The notes under the pieces are model-generated. The model did not search any database. It saw only the letters and a list, made by a program, of their open reading frames with translations, and was not told the DNA's origin. A DNA stretch of 64,000 nt from Effrenium voratum. Its lineage: Eukaryota; Sar; Dinophyceae; Suessiales; Symbiodiniaceae. Of this stretch, positions 33,521-45,313 are shown in pieces (within the stretch, counting starts at the first letter, position 1; the number at the start of each line of letters is the position of its first letter). The position numbers were made by a program, and so were the translations under genes. The DNA lies in NCBI GenBank assembly GCA_963377175.1, contig CAUJNA010002757.1, positions 272,568 through 336,567 of the forward strand, given 5' to 3'.

Positions 33521-35300
33521 TGGATGGCGACCCTGGACTGAGGTGCTTCGTACTCCTGATGAGCATGCGGGTGACGATGCCTCGCACTATGCACCTAGAC
33601 AGTCAATCAAAAGGTGACGAATTATCAGCAGTTCAACGCAACTCAGAACAAACCAATTCGTGAATCAGGATACTGGCCCTATGGTAGCTCAGGTTGCAGA
33701 AGCACGACACAGCGAGATCATTGCTGGACTTCAAAGTCAATCTGACGCCATGAGGCGGGAAATCCAGATGAATGCGGAACAACCTGCCAACACTCTAAAA
33801 TCTGAAAGAGAGGTCGAGATGAAATATCGCAGTGCCATGAACACCATCGGCGATCAGGAGAAGCAGATCAAAGAGCGATGGTTGAGCAGATGATGACCAA
33901 TCAACACCGCCCAAACTGCTCCGACTACTGTGCCTCCTGTTCAACAAGCACCAGCAACCCCTTTGGTTGTACCCCCAACACATGCGGTTGCATCTCCACC
34001 CGGGCTTCCTACTGCTTCTTCACACAGCTGGACAAAGGTCGGGAGCGACCCCTACAACAAAGATGGATCCGTTCCCGCCGGGGTTGTGGCACCGGAAACG
34101 GAGGGCCTGGTAATGTTGGAAATGACGGAGATGAGAAGGACAAGAAGAAAAAGAAGAAGAAGAACAAGAAGAAGAAGAACAAGAAGAAGAAGAGCAAGAA
34201 GGACCGCAGCCGACGGAGGCGACGGGACCCATCCTCTTCCCCTTCATTTTCCTCATCCTCATCGTCTACAGCGTCTGATGAGTCGTTTCGACGAAAGCTA
34301 CTGAAGCACTTAGATTCTTCCAGCGATCCGACAACGGAATCGAATTCATATCCCCCGCTTTCCGAAACCCGAACAGTACCGTAATTGGAGGATCAAAGTT
34401 AGGGATGCTGTTGTTGCTACTTCCGATCAACCCGAAAAGGCATGTAAGTGGATTGAGGCAACTTGGTTCCCTGGTCAGACGGTTGAAGTCCTTCGTGATT
34501 CAGGTATGTTCATCTTGGCGCAAAGCTGGCATCGGCACTGACGAGCATCTTGAAAGGCGACCTCGCGCAGCAAGTTGACATCCTCAAAGAGCAAGAGGCG
34601 AAGGAGAAGAGATACGCGAGAGGCCGACAGATTCTTTTGATGGTTCACAAACATTGCAGCACGAACATCAGACACGGTGCCATTTATGATTTCGAGGATT
34701 TGCTATCTGTTCAGCTCATCAATGAAGACTTGAAGAATTTCCTTACCAGATGGGATGCAGTCACTGCTGGCATGGACAACGAGCAGAACGAAAAGACCCT
34801 CGAGGCACTGTTCCATCAGGAAGTACCACCCCCTCACTCATGACCTCAATGAACATGAACGGGCGGAGGAGGGAACGGAGAAGCATTCCTACCAGTTCTT
34901 GATGGAAAAAGCAAGAAATCATTTGGAAAGGGAGAGGCTTGTTCATATCAGAGATGCAATGTCGAGCAACACGACAGGACGTGGTCGGACTCCATCGAAC
35001 AATCCTGCTGTTCCTGATCTTATTAAGTTTCAAACTGGCCAATGCACCTATGGAGCTGACTGTCGCTTTGAGCATGTGAAAGTACCAAAGGGTAAGGGGA
35101 AGGGCAAAAAGGGCAGCTCGCGACCTCAGACCCCCAGGAAGCACCGTTCGCAGAGCCCTCCGGGCGAAGGCTCAGGCAGCATCCACCAGCTTCTAAAGCC
35201 ACGCCTGCCCCGAAAGCCGAAAAGACCGCTAGTGGGGATACACCGAAAGCGTCGCCAAGAGACAAAAAGAAGAAGAAGAAAAGCAGCAGTCTTCTCATGA
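33521..35300 (+). pseudogene. gag of Copia element 1, frameshifted
   Basis: The frame beginning MDGDPG at 33521 resembles the IDGDPDETP start of element 2. Next come a coiled-coil stretch at 33660-33893, a lysine-only tract near 34140-34200 and a serine-rich tract. Then FPKPEQYRNWRIKVRDAV begins the capsid-like part, which continues at 34550-34843 (ARGRQILLMVHKHC, LKNFLTRWDAV). After another frame change the region ends with a nucleocapsid-like finger, CTYGADCRFEH (C-x5-C-x3-H), and a basic tail. Gag would package the element RNA in cytoplasmic particles. At least three frame changes make it inactive. Confidence 0.75.
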
Positions 35301-35345
35301 TTCGAAGATATTAAAGGGGTCTCAGTCCCTAACATTTTTCAGGGA

Positions 35346-35749
35346 ATGCGGTGTATCAAGAAGAGCGGACAATTCATGTCCATCACGCACTATGAGACTG
35401 ACGGCGAGCTTTGGCCTTTCAATGCCCTGCCGAGAAGGTTTGCACAAGAGTTTCCGGTGAACTATGTTCCAAAGTTCAATGAAAGAGCAATTTCAGATGC
35501 CGTGCTCATCGGTACCATGCACGAAGTTATGGTGCAAGGCATGTTGAAGGGTGCAAAGGCTTCGTGTCAATACCATTGTGACTTTGGCTGTGATTCCTGC
35601 ATCCCTGCAGGCCTAACGGCCAAGCCTGCAAAGCCCAAAGATGTTCCTCCGAAAAGAATCGCTGTTGTTCTCACATTCCATATGGATTGCAGATACTGGG
35701 GCTGCCCAAGACTTGCTTTCGAGATCTGATGCTCAACATGGGGGGTATT
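35346..35749 (+). pseudogene. Retropepsin of Copia element 1
   Basis: The aspartic protease active site reads IADTGAAQDLLSRSDAQHGG at about 35686-35745, with the catalytic D-T-G at 35692-35700. The upstream frame 35346-35729 runs into the same region in a different phase, so a frameshift lies just before the active site. The protease would cut the Gag-Pol polyprotein. A stop follows the GGYL stretch, and the region downstream resumes in another frame. Confidence 0.75.
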
Positions 35750-35807
35750 TATGAATCACCATGGCCGTTGAAGTTTTCCACTGCAAATTGGCACGGAACA
35801 AGCAGAT

Positions 35808-36761
35808 GTGAAGATCAATCAGACCGGGAGTGTCGTTCGGCCATATGATCTTGACGAGGCTGCATCCGTGGTGTCCGTGGGAAGGAGATGCCTACAAGAT
35901 GGATATGATTTTGTTTGGAGAGCACACAGCACCCCTTTTTATAGGCTACCGGATGGAACGCGCATCAAGCTTGAGCTTAAAGACAATGTACCATTCATTC
36001 CGTCTGAGACAAAGAATGCTATTCCGGCTTTGTCGCAGAACATCCCAAAAGTCACGACTTTACCATCAGCTCCAATTGAGATTGAGGATGGGGCTTTGGT
36101 CATCGATGAAGAACCCGAAACCTCGGAGGAAACATTCGCGACAAATGAGGATGATGGGGATGAACTGGGGAATGCCGACTTCTTGCTTGAAGACGCCAAC
36201 TGCCAACCGGAAGGTGAGATCATGGAGGAAAGCCCTGATGTTTCTCATGATGATCCACCCAAGATTATCGCGTCCGACTTCCTTTCGAAGCCAATGGTGA
36301 GGGATGCCCCTCGTGAACGCGGTGAAGCATTGCGAAATGAGGCAATTTCGCTTCAACACTTGATGTGTCACGCTCCCAAGAACCCCTTTTGCGAAACTTG
36401 CAACAGAGCAAATATGTACCAATACCCATCGCGGCAAAAGGGGGGATCCACTCAAGTCGAGGCCAAGAAGTTTGGCGATCATCTAATGGCGGACCATCTC
36501 ATTACTTCAGATGACCGTGAAAATGGTATTGACCAATCAAAGGTTGCGACGTGATTCGAGATGTTGCTGCTGATTTCCGTTACGTGCACCCCGCGGCGCG
36601 GAAAACCTCACATCAATGTGTAAGGGCTTTCAAGCATTTTGTTCGAACTGAAGAAACCGTGAACATCTTCTACAGTGATAGGGCACCCGAACTCGTGAAG
36701 GAAGGCTGTGGATCAGATGGAATGGAAGCATGTTCAAAGCACAAATTATATCTCCAAGTCC
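35808..36761 (+). pseudogene. Pre-integrase zinc segment and integrase core, element 1
   Basis: From 35808 the frame covers the protease C-terminal part (ASVVSVGRRCLQDGYDFVW), an acidic linker, then HLMCHAPKNPFCETCNRANM, the HHCC-type zinc segment before the integrase. FGDHLMADHL holds the first catalytic Asp. After a frameshift at about 36551, FYSDRAPEL holds the second Asp. A further frameshift leads to QMEWKHVQSTNYISKS, where the plus-strand homology ends at the inversion border. The third catalytic residue, Glu, lies in the inverted piece. Confidence 0.8.
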
Positions 36762-37018
36762 CGCCCTGGACGTAGCTTCAAACTTCAAAGGCTTGTTAGG
36801 ACGATTCCTCGCGTCCAAAAGTTGTTTTTGACAACCAAATGGCAAATATAGTCCAGGAAAATCCTCACCGAAACGTACTTTCCAAGGAGAATAATAATCT
36901 GGGTCCGGCAATAATGCTTTGCCGCATACTGCCAATACGCATGGTGTAATCCAGCTTGTTCAAGATTTGCCCTCGTGCCCTCGGCGGTCGCTCTGACATT
37001 CCTCTCTGCAACGGCGTT
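36762..37018 (-). pseudogene. Inverted integrase segment of Copia element 1
   Basis: Read on the minus strand, this piece gives NAVAERNVRATAEGTRANLE, then GLHHAYWQYAAKHYC and, after a frameshift, SPWKVRFGEDFPGLYLPFG and KPLKFEATSRAG. In related elements these parts directly follow the STNYISKS stretch that ends at 36761. The piece therefore lies exactly in its expected place but flipped. Plus-strand homology resumes right of it with QIKCPAGEFSFPV. The catalytic Glu is the E of the AER motif. The inversion by itself would destroy the integrase. Confidence 0.8.
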
Positions 37019-37793
37019 CACTATGATCGACCAATTGCTCCATTGAGGGTTAACCAGATCAAATGTCCAGCTGGCGAATTTTCTTTCCCTGTGTAGAACG
37101 ACATGTTCTGCCGGGGCTTGGGTATGCTCCTGAGACGCCTAATCCAGCTGCATTGGATGCGCCAACTAGGAGGAAGACTTGCCGGCAGAAATGCCAGGTC
37201 AGGAAGATCTCATGAACGACCGGGAGCTAGCCGAAAACCTCGAAAAGCTTGTTGAAGACACTTCCGCAAAAGAAGCCCGCGTCAGATGAAATGGTCAAAG
37301 TCATAGAGACCAGTAAAGACACCCTTGTTGCTAAGGAAGGTGGTGCTCATCATGATGCGGGGGGTGTCAAATCTAGGAGGGGGATCAAGCAAAAATGTCA
37401 ACGAAGCAACGGAGACTTGCTATCATCAAGGAAGAACGTGAGAGAGCCCTGACGCCCAAAAGTCAGTTGATGTTGAACGGAACAGTCTTAAAAAATACGG
37501 GCGCATTGGATTACAACACCGTGCGTGAATGGTTGCAGGTTGTCAGAGAGGCCAAAAGCAGAGGTGAAAAGGTCCACGTTGGCAAAACCTTCGACATTTG
37601 TGTTGAAAAAGGGATCGAACTCCAAAATGGAAATCCCCTTCGCAAGTGTAAAGGTAGGATCGTGTTTCAGGGAAACAACGTGAAAGCTGAACATGCTGAA
37701 CAAGCTTTATTTGCAGAACTTGGGTCGGCCCCTTCCACCATGGAAGCGACCAAGGCCATTGATGCTTATTATGTCGATGCGTTTGTTGCTTGA
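37019..37793 (+). pseudogene. Linker and N-terminal piece of Copia reverse transcriptase
   Basis: After the inverted piece, IKCPAGEFSFPV and a proline-rich linker continue the polyprotein. The frame 37395-37793 reads KPL-type linker, then LRKCKGRIVFQGNNVKAEHA, matching the K-x-R-x-V-F-R-G entry of the Copia reverse transcriptase domain, and PSTMEATKAIDAYYVDA. It stops before the catalytic YxDD region. The enzyme would copy the element RNA, but this remnant lacks its palm domain. Confidence 0.72.
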
Positions 37794-38219
37794 TTTCGTT
37801 CATTGCTGGTGGGGAGCGCTATGCAAATACAATGCGTTGTTTTCTCCAAGTTCAACATGTTTATATGTATTGCTTAAGGGGTATCTAGGGACGACTGCTT
37901 TGAGGGCAAACAGTTCAAATTTTAAATTTAAGTGCGAGGCCGGACTGCGGAAACAATATTGACTAAATAGGCCAGGCAGGACCATTAAGAAAAAATGCAT
38001 TTTGGTTTAGGCTGTAAGCCGCCAATTTGGTACAGTGCGGTGCCGCGTAAGCTGGCCACAAGGCAGTTATGGGATTCCAGTGCCGTGCGAATGCCCCCAG
38101 ATAATTGAGGATGTTGCGACATAAAAATGTTTTCTCACACGTTAGGTACTTTTTGGGGTTGGACCATTTTAGCGGTCAACAAGAAATGTGTTTTTTTGGC
38201 CATCCACTCAACCTTGCAG
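37794..38219. other. Non-coding stretch after Copia element 1
   Basis: The sequence turns AT rich directly after the truncation. No reverse transcriptase, RNase H or long terminal repeat is recognisable. Confidence 0.5.
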
Positions 38220-38293
38220 GGGCGAGTCGCCAGGTCCAGAGGTTGGCCTTCCTCCGATACCTTCGAGAGCTCGTGCATGGCTTGGCATTAGAG
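38220..38293 (+). CDS. Possible exon, amphipathic helix
   Basis: After CTTGCAG the frame reads ASRQVQRLAFLRYLRELVHG and ends LALE before a GGTCGG-type border. GC3 bias is good. No partner exon is found nearby and the family is not recognised. Confidence 0.33.
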
Positions 38294-40942
38294 GGTCGGT
38301 TTGTCCTTACTGGCAGTTTTAAGTTTCCTTTTCCACTTGAAGCAGCAAACTTGATTTTTCGGGGTGGCCAGTTGAGAGGAACCAGGGAACCGCCAAGAAC
38401 CCTTTACTTCCCTTTTCTTTTGGTGTGCCGCACTACGGGGGGGTTCGCCGCCAAGAGTTCCAACGATTTTGCTACGGTTCAGGTAGCTAGGCTGGACTGC
38501 GAGGGAAACCCAGTAATCGACCGAGTTCATTAGTCCTGGGTTCCCACTGGCTCATCATTATTTTGTTTCCCATTTGGTTAATGTTCAGGTCCCAATGTTA
38601 CTTCCAGGTGCTGTGAGCAAGTGAGTATAGTTGCGCGCAATCACTAGCAACCAGATTTGCTTTGGCTGCCTCAGACGAAATCAGAAAGTTAATCAAGCTA
38701 TAAGCCCCCATGAACGGGAGCCCACGAGTACTTCCGGATCCTTCGGCAAACATGAACCGTTCAGGCCCGCAGGAGAAAGCAAAGGCACCTGCCAGCTCGC
38801 TTCCCAACATTGAAGGCATATGAGGGGCTTTGTTTATCTAACCCCCAACTTTGCTTCACCTCCATTCTACATTTCAGGTTGTGCGAGGTTACGAAAATAG
38901 AGTGGGCACCCCGATAGAAGTTTACAACCCTTCGATTGTCCATTTCCACAATGGAGGGAGGATGACCGTCCAGGAAACCGAAAGGAGATGGATAGTTATT
39001 CCATCACCTAGCTCACAGCGAAGAACAGCGATTGGACTTCCACCGGTCGTCCCTGCGTTGTGTCGTTTCAGTGAGCACGTCTTTTTTGCCGCGGACTTTG
39101 GAAGTGCAAAGCTTTGGCGGCAGCCCTTTGTTTCAGGTATGTGGATGGGGCGTGTCTCATGAGTCCGAGCCAGGCTGGTTTCCATTTGGTTTCCCGTTTA
39201 AAGCCATCAACGGGGGGCTCAGTTTGAGACACTTCGCCTTACACCCTGGAAATACGAAAAATAGTGAAGCAGCCTTTGGGTATACCATGGAGGCAAAAAT
39301 AGCACCCCACCAAACATGGCACCAACCCTTTTCAAACTGAACTTTCTGTAGTGGTACGCAGGTCCGTGTGCGAGGCATGCTTCTTGGTATGCGTAAAAAG
39401 GTCCTTTTGTTCTTAATGACGATTTTTTGTTCAGCCGGGAAGTAAGAATCCCAGCGCTTCCATTCTTTAGGCCGGGAGGAACTGGAGGCGTGGTCATCTC
39501 TTTCTCGCGAGACGCTGGTGCAAAACGCCATGTGTTTGGCTCAGGGGATGCTTGTTGTTTTCATCTCTGAGTTCCTGGGCTTTGTGATTGGGAAGGCCAT
39601 GGAAAGTGGCAAAACAAATGTTTGGACGTTAGGCAATCCACTGCACTCAGAAAGTGAAGGATTCGTAGCACACCTTTTCTTTGGCTGGGCTTAGAATTAC
39701 AGGGTGAGGATGTTCAGAACATATACATATACATATATATATATCACTGGCGTTGGCTCGGGGCTTTAGACGTCAAGGGCCCCATCATTCCCGTTTGCTT
39801 CGCTTCCGTGCATGGCTGGTCTTTGGCGTGACCTTAGCACGTTAGACCTTTTTGGAAACAACGGCTTTTTTGCTGGGAGAAGGCAACCTAGCCAGCGCCC
39901 TATGTCCCCTTCGGTGGGTTTTCAAAATGGAGTCCAATTCTACCAGGATCACTTGTTGCAACTGGGAACTGGGGGCTTCGCTCGGTTTTCGTGAGCATCT
40001 CAATGTCAAAGGAGAGGATTCGAAGCAGCCCCCCCGACAGTCGCTGGTCAGTCAGGAAAACTGGTCTTATGCTGACCTTTTGAAGCATGTTAGTGGCAAA
40101 ACGGGTCCCCGACTGCAACTCTCTGTGACACCAGCAGACAGCCAGGCTTAGACCCCCCTGCAATGTGAGAAAGTACCTATCACCGAAAGTATTCTTCCCC
40201 ACAACCATTGTTTTAGGCAGCTTGTAGTGTGCAGTTGCTAGATGTCATCATATTTAAGGCCCAGCAGGTCAAAGTTGGACAGCCACGTGAGGTCAGTTCC
40301 GAGTGAACAATGGACAAGTAATAAGTCCTTGTGGTGTCCTTTATGGGGATCCCTGGGTTCATTCCCAAGACCTCTGAATTTCAGAACCAGCGAGCGATGA
40401 TTTCTGCCTGGATATGCACAAGATGCAGACAGCCAACTCCAGCGCGGGTTGAGTGGCGTTGACCAAGATGACAACAACATATTTAGGCAAACGATGACCA
40501 GCTCACCTGAGGGGGAAGTTGCTTAGGTGGGATCCCTTTAATGCAGTTTTTGGAATACCGGCACAATGTGCCGAAGGGCTTCATGATATTATATAATATG
40601 ATAAGTGTATTGGCATTCCATCATGATCATGCGCTCACTTTGGCGCTGAGGATTCCCAAATCCACGAGTGCATGAATGCAGGAATTGATCCCAGCTGTCG
40701 CATACCACAAACGGTCTTGTGCTTCAGGTGCTTTCCGGCTCAGGGAGTGGAGCGAGTCGACAGGCAAACCTGCCAACCAGCAAAAACCAGCAACTGCGTT
40801 GCCAAGTTCCGAAGGTCTGGGCTCTGGAAATCCGAACAGCGATGCAAGTTGGCATCTAGTGCCCCCCTGTTCCGAGCTTCAGCTTACCGAGTTGGCTTTG
40901 GGGTGAACTCGCTGAGCCGAAAGCCGGTCTCGAGCTCCAGCT
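38294..40942. other. Non-coding stretch
   Basis: A 103-codon frame at 38851-39162 is open but lacks GC3 bias and motifs. A short at/ac microsatellite lies at about 39720-39745. The rest is unassigned. Confidence 0.4.
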
Positions 40943-43493
40943 ATGGGTGCCCAGCCGTGCTGCGGGGTGAAGCGGGTGCCCTCGGATGCCAAGTTGCCGG
41001 AGCAGCCAGAGGCGTGGCTGGGTTTTTGGCCGGCCGGGGTTCGGCCGGTGGGGCGAAACGTGAATCAACAACTAGAACCTAGCACCCATTAAACTGAAAT
41101 AAGCAAGAAGTGGATTGAACAAGATGAACCAATCCTGCACCCGACATTTGAAGGGGTCCGTAGCATATCCGCTGGGTGGGAAACATCCCCAGGATCCCCA
41201 GTTGAACGTGTATTTTCTCAACTATACTAGCAGTCTTGCTTTGGGTTGCGTGATGTGAGCCTTGTGAAAGGTGGTCAATAGAATCGCAAATGCCTCCAAC
41301 TTCCAACCTCCTTCTAGCATCATCAATCTCCTTGGAACATCAATGAAATTTAATGTGTAAGTGAAGGGGGCTTGGAGTTGCTTCCGAAAGGGGGATTGTG
41401 ACCCCACCGGTCAAATCGTTTAAAGTGTCCTAGGTGATGTTTGATGGAATTGACAAGTCCCAACCTGCGCAACCCTATGACACCAGGAGTTGGAGGGTTC
41501 CAGGTAGCTTTAGAGGAGGTAGTTGGGGATGTGGTTGGGGAATTGCGTTTCCCTCGCCGAGCTATCCATACCAATCTTCGCAACCCTGCCCTCGCAACTA
41601 TTGTGTACATATCCTTTTGGCGGCCAGTGCGCTTCGACTTCGAGGCACTGTGTTCTATCTGTTTTGGTGTTGCCAAAAGGAAATTAGAAACCAAAGGACC
41701 GCCCAACCTTGCTTGTTCTCAGCGGGGCATTCATTGGATGGTGCACTTCGGGGTCATTCCAACTTATTCCCTACTGAGAACCAGCAAGTTGTACGAGCCC
41801 ATACCTGACCCCGTGCCCGTGTTGGGCTCCGTCACTGGTTTCCCAGAAATAAGCCACAGTATTAGACATTTAACCACAAACTACCACAAATTGGGAGACT
41901 CTACAGGGTCAGGGCTTCATACATGTACATTGGACTGAATCAAGACCAAACACAGAACCAACAAACAGTTTTCGGGGCGCCCCGCCCCCCCCCCCCAGCA
42001 GTCACGACCAATCGCGAGGACTGCTGCGACACCAAGTGCGAGGACCCCAAGCTCGTGGAGCCTGAGGTGCGGTAGCGGTCGTAGCGCTGCCTCGCGACAG
42101 TTTCGCTTCCTGCAAGACACATTTCCTATTTTAGGGTTGACCAAATACGAACAGAATCAGAACATCATGGCCCTTTTGGTGGCGTGAAGGGAAACCAAAG
42201 GGAGAATCGGGGTCCCCCTCTAAGATCAGACACGCCCATATATCGTTTTCTGTGCACCCTTTTGTGGGCCGGTTGTGTTTCCGTGTCCAGGGGTTAGACC
42301 AAGACGCAAGCCCTTAGGACCCCTACATGACCACAAACGTCGTCCCGCTACGACTCATCACATGGAGACTTTCTCAAACTGGTGATCCCCCCTTTGGATG
42401 GTGCTTCCAAAAGGAAGCATTTGCCCTTTTAGGGGACTCTTGGATTGATTTGTCGGGGTGCCTGAAAGGATACATTGGCCAGGAAAAACACCTAACAACC
42501 AGCTGATTTAGGAACGGATTCCCTGGTACACGTTTTTGGGAGACATCCTTGAAGGAACTCAGTAGGGGGTCCCATTCACTAGGGTGGGGGACTTGAGTTT
42601 CGACACGCACTAGGGGCAGTCCCTAAGCCAGCGGATCCGATCGCGAAAGCCATGTCAAAACCTAGAGGTAAATACCGGGTACCGGTTACCTATGGGTAAG
42701 CTTCCCATGCCAAGTGTGAACGCATGCTTTGACCATCGTTGCTGATTTCCTGTGCCTGTCAACACAATCACATTGCTTTGTAATGCTCCACCCACTGCGC
42801 ACTCAAGCCGTCTCTGCTTGTTTCAAGCCATGCACTTGGTTAGCTCAGCTGGGCTTTCCACATGCGTTGCATAAGACTGGGACTCCTGAGCAGGCGCGCA
42901 TGCCTGGGTTGCAACATTCTTCTGATTGCATGGCGTGGCGCAGCTCCGGCTGAGAATGCTAGTGCGGGTTTGGGCAGTACCTGTGAAAGCAACTTTACTC
43001 AAAACCTCCAGTCTGGACTCCATGCTTCCTATCGGTTCCTGCATTGTTCCAGGGCAGGACATTCTGTGAACCAAGATGGCTCTAGCAATGCCAACAGAAG
43101 GTTATCAACTTCAGCTCGATCGGGAGGACCATGCTCATCTGGGGGCTTCCCGCGAAGAGTTCATCGATTTTGGGGGGACTCTTTTCCATTAGCACAGCCC
43201 TTTGGATTAAATATGGAGTTGATAATTTCCCCCCACTCTCACTTCCTGACTTCCTGGAATTGAGCACTTTTTGAGTGGCAAACAACAAATAAGGACTTTT
43301 CTTGGTCGATACACCCGTGAAGGAAGGAAGCAAACCCCCCCCCCCAACCGGCCCGCCACGCTCAGTGCCGCGCTTCTGCGACTATCAGGCGGAGCCACTT
43401 CCTCCTGATGATGTGAGCGGGTTGAGAGGTTTGAAAGTGGAGCTTCCTGCGGCTGCGCGTCTCGGAGAAGCAAGCATTGCTGTATGGCAGTGA
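40943..43493 (+). CDS. Small protein with N-terminal lipidation signal
   Basis: Exon 40943-41021 begins MGAQPCCGVKRVPSDAKLPE; Gly2 followed by Cys6 and Cys7 is the classic pattern for N-myristoylation plus palmitoylation, which would anchor the protein to membranes. It joins in phase to exon 42002-42066 (TTNREDCCDTKCEDPKLVEP, ending at GTGCGG). That exon has three more cysteines. Exon 43076 to about 43170 reads MPTEGYQLQLDREDHAHLG and SREEFIDFG and also fits phase 0. The last exon, about 43366-43493, reads VPRFCDYQAEPLPPDDVSG and ends in GEASIAVWQ and TGA. The third donor and last acceptor are uncertain. The protein family is not recognised; a membrane-bound signalling or flagellar adaptor is only a guess. 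Confidence 0.48.
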
Positions 43494-43772
43494 TTTTCAT
43501 TGATGTTTAATTGGGAAACTCCCTGAAGTTTGGTGGGTGCACATGAATCTGATGTCCTTTGATCCCTATAGGGACCCCAAAATGGGAACCGTTTTTGTTT
43601 TACTCACACCAGCCGTTGTTATGTTGGAACTTCGCATGTTGGATTATCAGCTTGGCGTGTTGGTCACACACAAAGCGAGCAAGCAAGAGAGTGAGGGATT
43701 GGTGATTCCAAAGAAAAGGCATCACGATCCCAGAGTTGTTTGAATCACAGCTGGGGGTCCTTTGTGTTTCTC

Positions 43773-43893
43773 GAATTCACGCCTCGGGGGCCCTGTGTTT
43801 TTGTTTTGATCTCGCTTAGGGGTCCATGTTTTACATTCACGCCTAGGGGTCCAAGTGCTTTTTGTTTAATTTACATGTCACAGGCGTGAATTC
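43773..43893. repeat. 121-bp unit bounded by a perfect 12-bp inverted repeat
   Basis: GAATTCACGCCT at 43773-43784 is exactly reversed as AGGCGTGAATTC at 43882-43893. A third copy, attcacgcctaggggtcc, lies inside at about 43837, and a weaker gagtgaattc follows at 43924. It may be a small inverted-repeat element or a foldback sequence. Confidence 0.6.
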
Positions 43894-44480
43894 AGCAACA
43901 ACAAATTTGCTAAGACCCCCAGGAGTGAATTCAATACAAAAACACCAGTCCCCCAAGGCGGCGTGATTTCAAAGTATGTGATTCCAAACAACAAGGGTTC
44001 CCTCGAAAAGGGACACACCCGTATCTCCTCTTGAAGGGTGGGCTGAAACAAGACTGAAGCCTGTTTAGAGTCGGTTCCCGCAAATGGAATGCGCTGCTCG
44101 ATTTTCTGGGTGGAAACCCGTGCTCGATAGATCCTTCTGCTTTCTCGCTGATCGCAGTTGTCCAAAGCGAATTCACATTTGCACCTGTTGGTTTCCCTCG
44201 GTCCATTTTAAGAGAAGGTCCCATGACGAAAACCTTTAGATAGGCAACCTATCAGTCCGCCAGGCTGTTTTCATGTGGCAAAAGGTGACTCCTGGAGATC
44301 AATGAAATCGCTCTGCAGATTGGCCTGGAGCACAAAGACCCTCGGTTTAAGAGCCATCTTCCTCCCCGCCATTTTGGGGTTCCATGTTGTCCGACAAAGG
44401 TGTATTGTTTCGTTTCCACTCTTTGTGGGGAAACCTAGAAATGAAATCCCTCCCCCCCAAACCCCACTCCCCGCTGGCAG
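43894..44480. other. Non-coding stretch
   Basis: No exon is supported between the gene ending at 43493 and the exon at 44481, apart from the inverted-repeat unit above. Confidence 0.4.
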
Positions 44481-44761
44481 ACTATCCTAAGCGACTCACC
44501 CAATTGGCGCCGCGCGGCTGCAAAAAGGGCCCGGTCCAGCCTCAGCTGGACGCACGGGCGGCCTCGACGAAAGCGTTTGAAATGGAGCACGTCTCGCCAC
44601 AAAGGAAAAGGAAAGTCGCAGTCCAAGCGGAGGCCTTTAATCTTCCTGGCCAAGCCCGGATCGCCCGCCGGCTGGGCCGGGACAAGCGCCGCTCCGAGAC
44701 GAAGCCGACGCAAAACACAAAATATTGGACTTCAGCGCGCAATCGCAGCGGGTCGCCGTAA
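44481..44761 (+). CDS. 3'-terminal exon of a basic protein
   Basis: After CTGGCAG the frame reads DYPKRLTQLAPRGCKKG, DARAASTKAFEMEHV, then SPQRKRKVAVQAEAF and RIARRLGRDKRRSE, ending with a TAA at 44759-44761. It has 93 codons with strong G/C third-position bias except in the last 20. The protein is rich in Lys and Arg and could bind nucleic acid, but no domain is recognised. If a donor lies near 44705, the low-bias end would be intronic. Confidence 0.5.
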
Positions 44762-45169
44762 ACTAACCATTGCCATGAAGGGTGAACTCAATGAGTGTGA
44801 CACATCCCTCGCAGCAAACAACAGCACGTGCATGGCCTTCTCTGGGTGCTAAAAATATTTTGCCTGCATTACCCTCCAGATTCCAAATTATTACAGGGTA
44901 TTATGTCAACCCTGTATTTAAAAAAGTATTTGCCATGGATAACCTATTTGCTCAACAAATGCCCTAAAAAAGAGGGTATTTGGAGTGACTGGTTCGAACA
45001 TGCAGGCGTTGTTTGAAGGGAAAGGGAAACCAAAAGGTCTTTGAAAACTTGATTCCAAGCTACCATTTTCCATTAACACGTGGCCTTATAGGGGGTACCC
45101 TGGATGCCTGGGGTGCTCAATAGCCCGTAACTATCAGTTTGCCGGGGAAGCCAGCTTCTTTTTCCTTAG

Positions 45170-45313
45170 AGACTCCGCAAAAGCCCGGTTGTACCGACCA
45201 AGACGATCGCTGAGGCTGGAAAAGACAAAGTCCAAGCACTCGGACCCCTCGCCCCGGCGATTTGACCGACGAGGCAACCCCATCCTCAAGGAGGTCCGCA
45301 ACTCAGCCGGGGT
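45170..45313 (+). CDS. Possible exon of a basic protein
   Basis: A good polypyrimidine tract and TTAG precede the frame DSAKARLYRPRRSLRLEK, then SPRRFDRRGNPILKEVRNSA, which ends at a GTCTCC donor in phase 0. The minus strand is also open with similar bias, so the strand is not fully certain; I prefer plus because of the acceptor and because all neighbours are on plus. Confidence 0.38.

Larger units (their letters stand above)
33521..37793 (+). mobile_element. Copia-type retroelement 1, decayed and 3'-truncated
   Basis: In order on the plus strand lie a gag-like region, a retropepsin with DTG, a pre-integrase zinc segment, an integrase core and the first part of a Copia-type reverse transcriptase. 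The order protease-integrase-reverse transcriptase defines the Copia class. The reading frame shifts several times, and a 257-base segment of integrase is inverted. After about 37793 the reverse transcriptase stops abruptly; no RNase H domain and no long terminal repeats are recognisable. Codon use is more AT rich at third positions than in host exons. No methyltransferase-like cassette is present, unlike element 2, so the two belong to different lineages. Confidence 0.88.

Noticed and set aside
38851..39162. 103-codon plus-strand frame
   Set aside because: Third positions are not G/C biased as in the other exons, there is no recognisable domain, and the borders are not splice-like.
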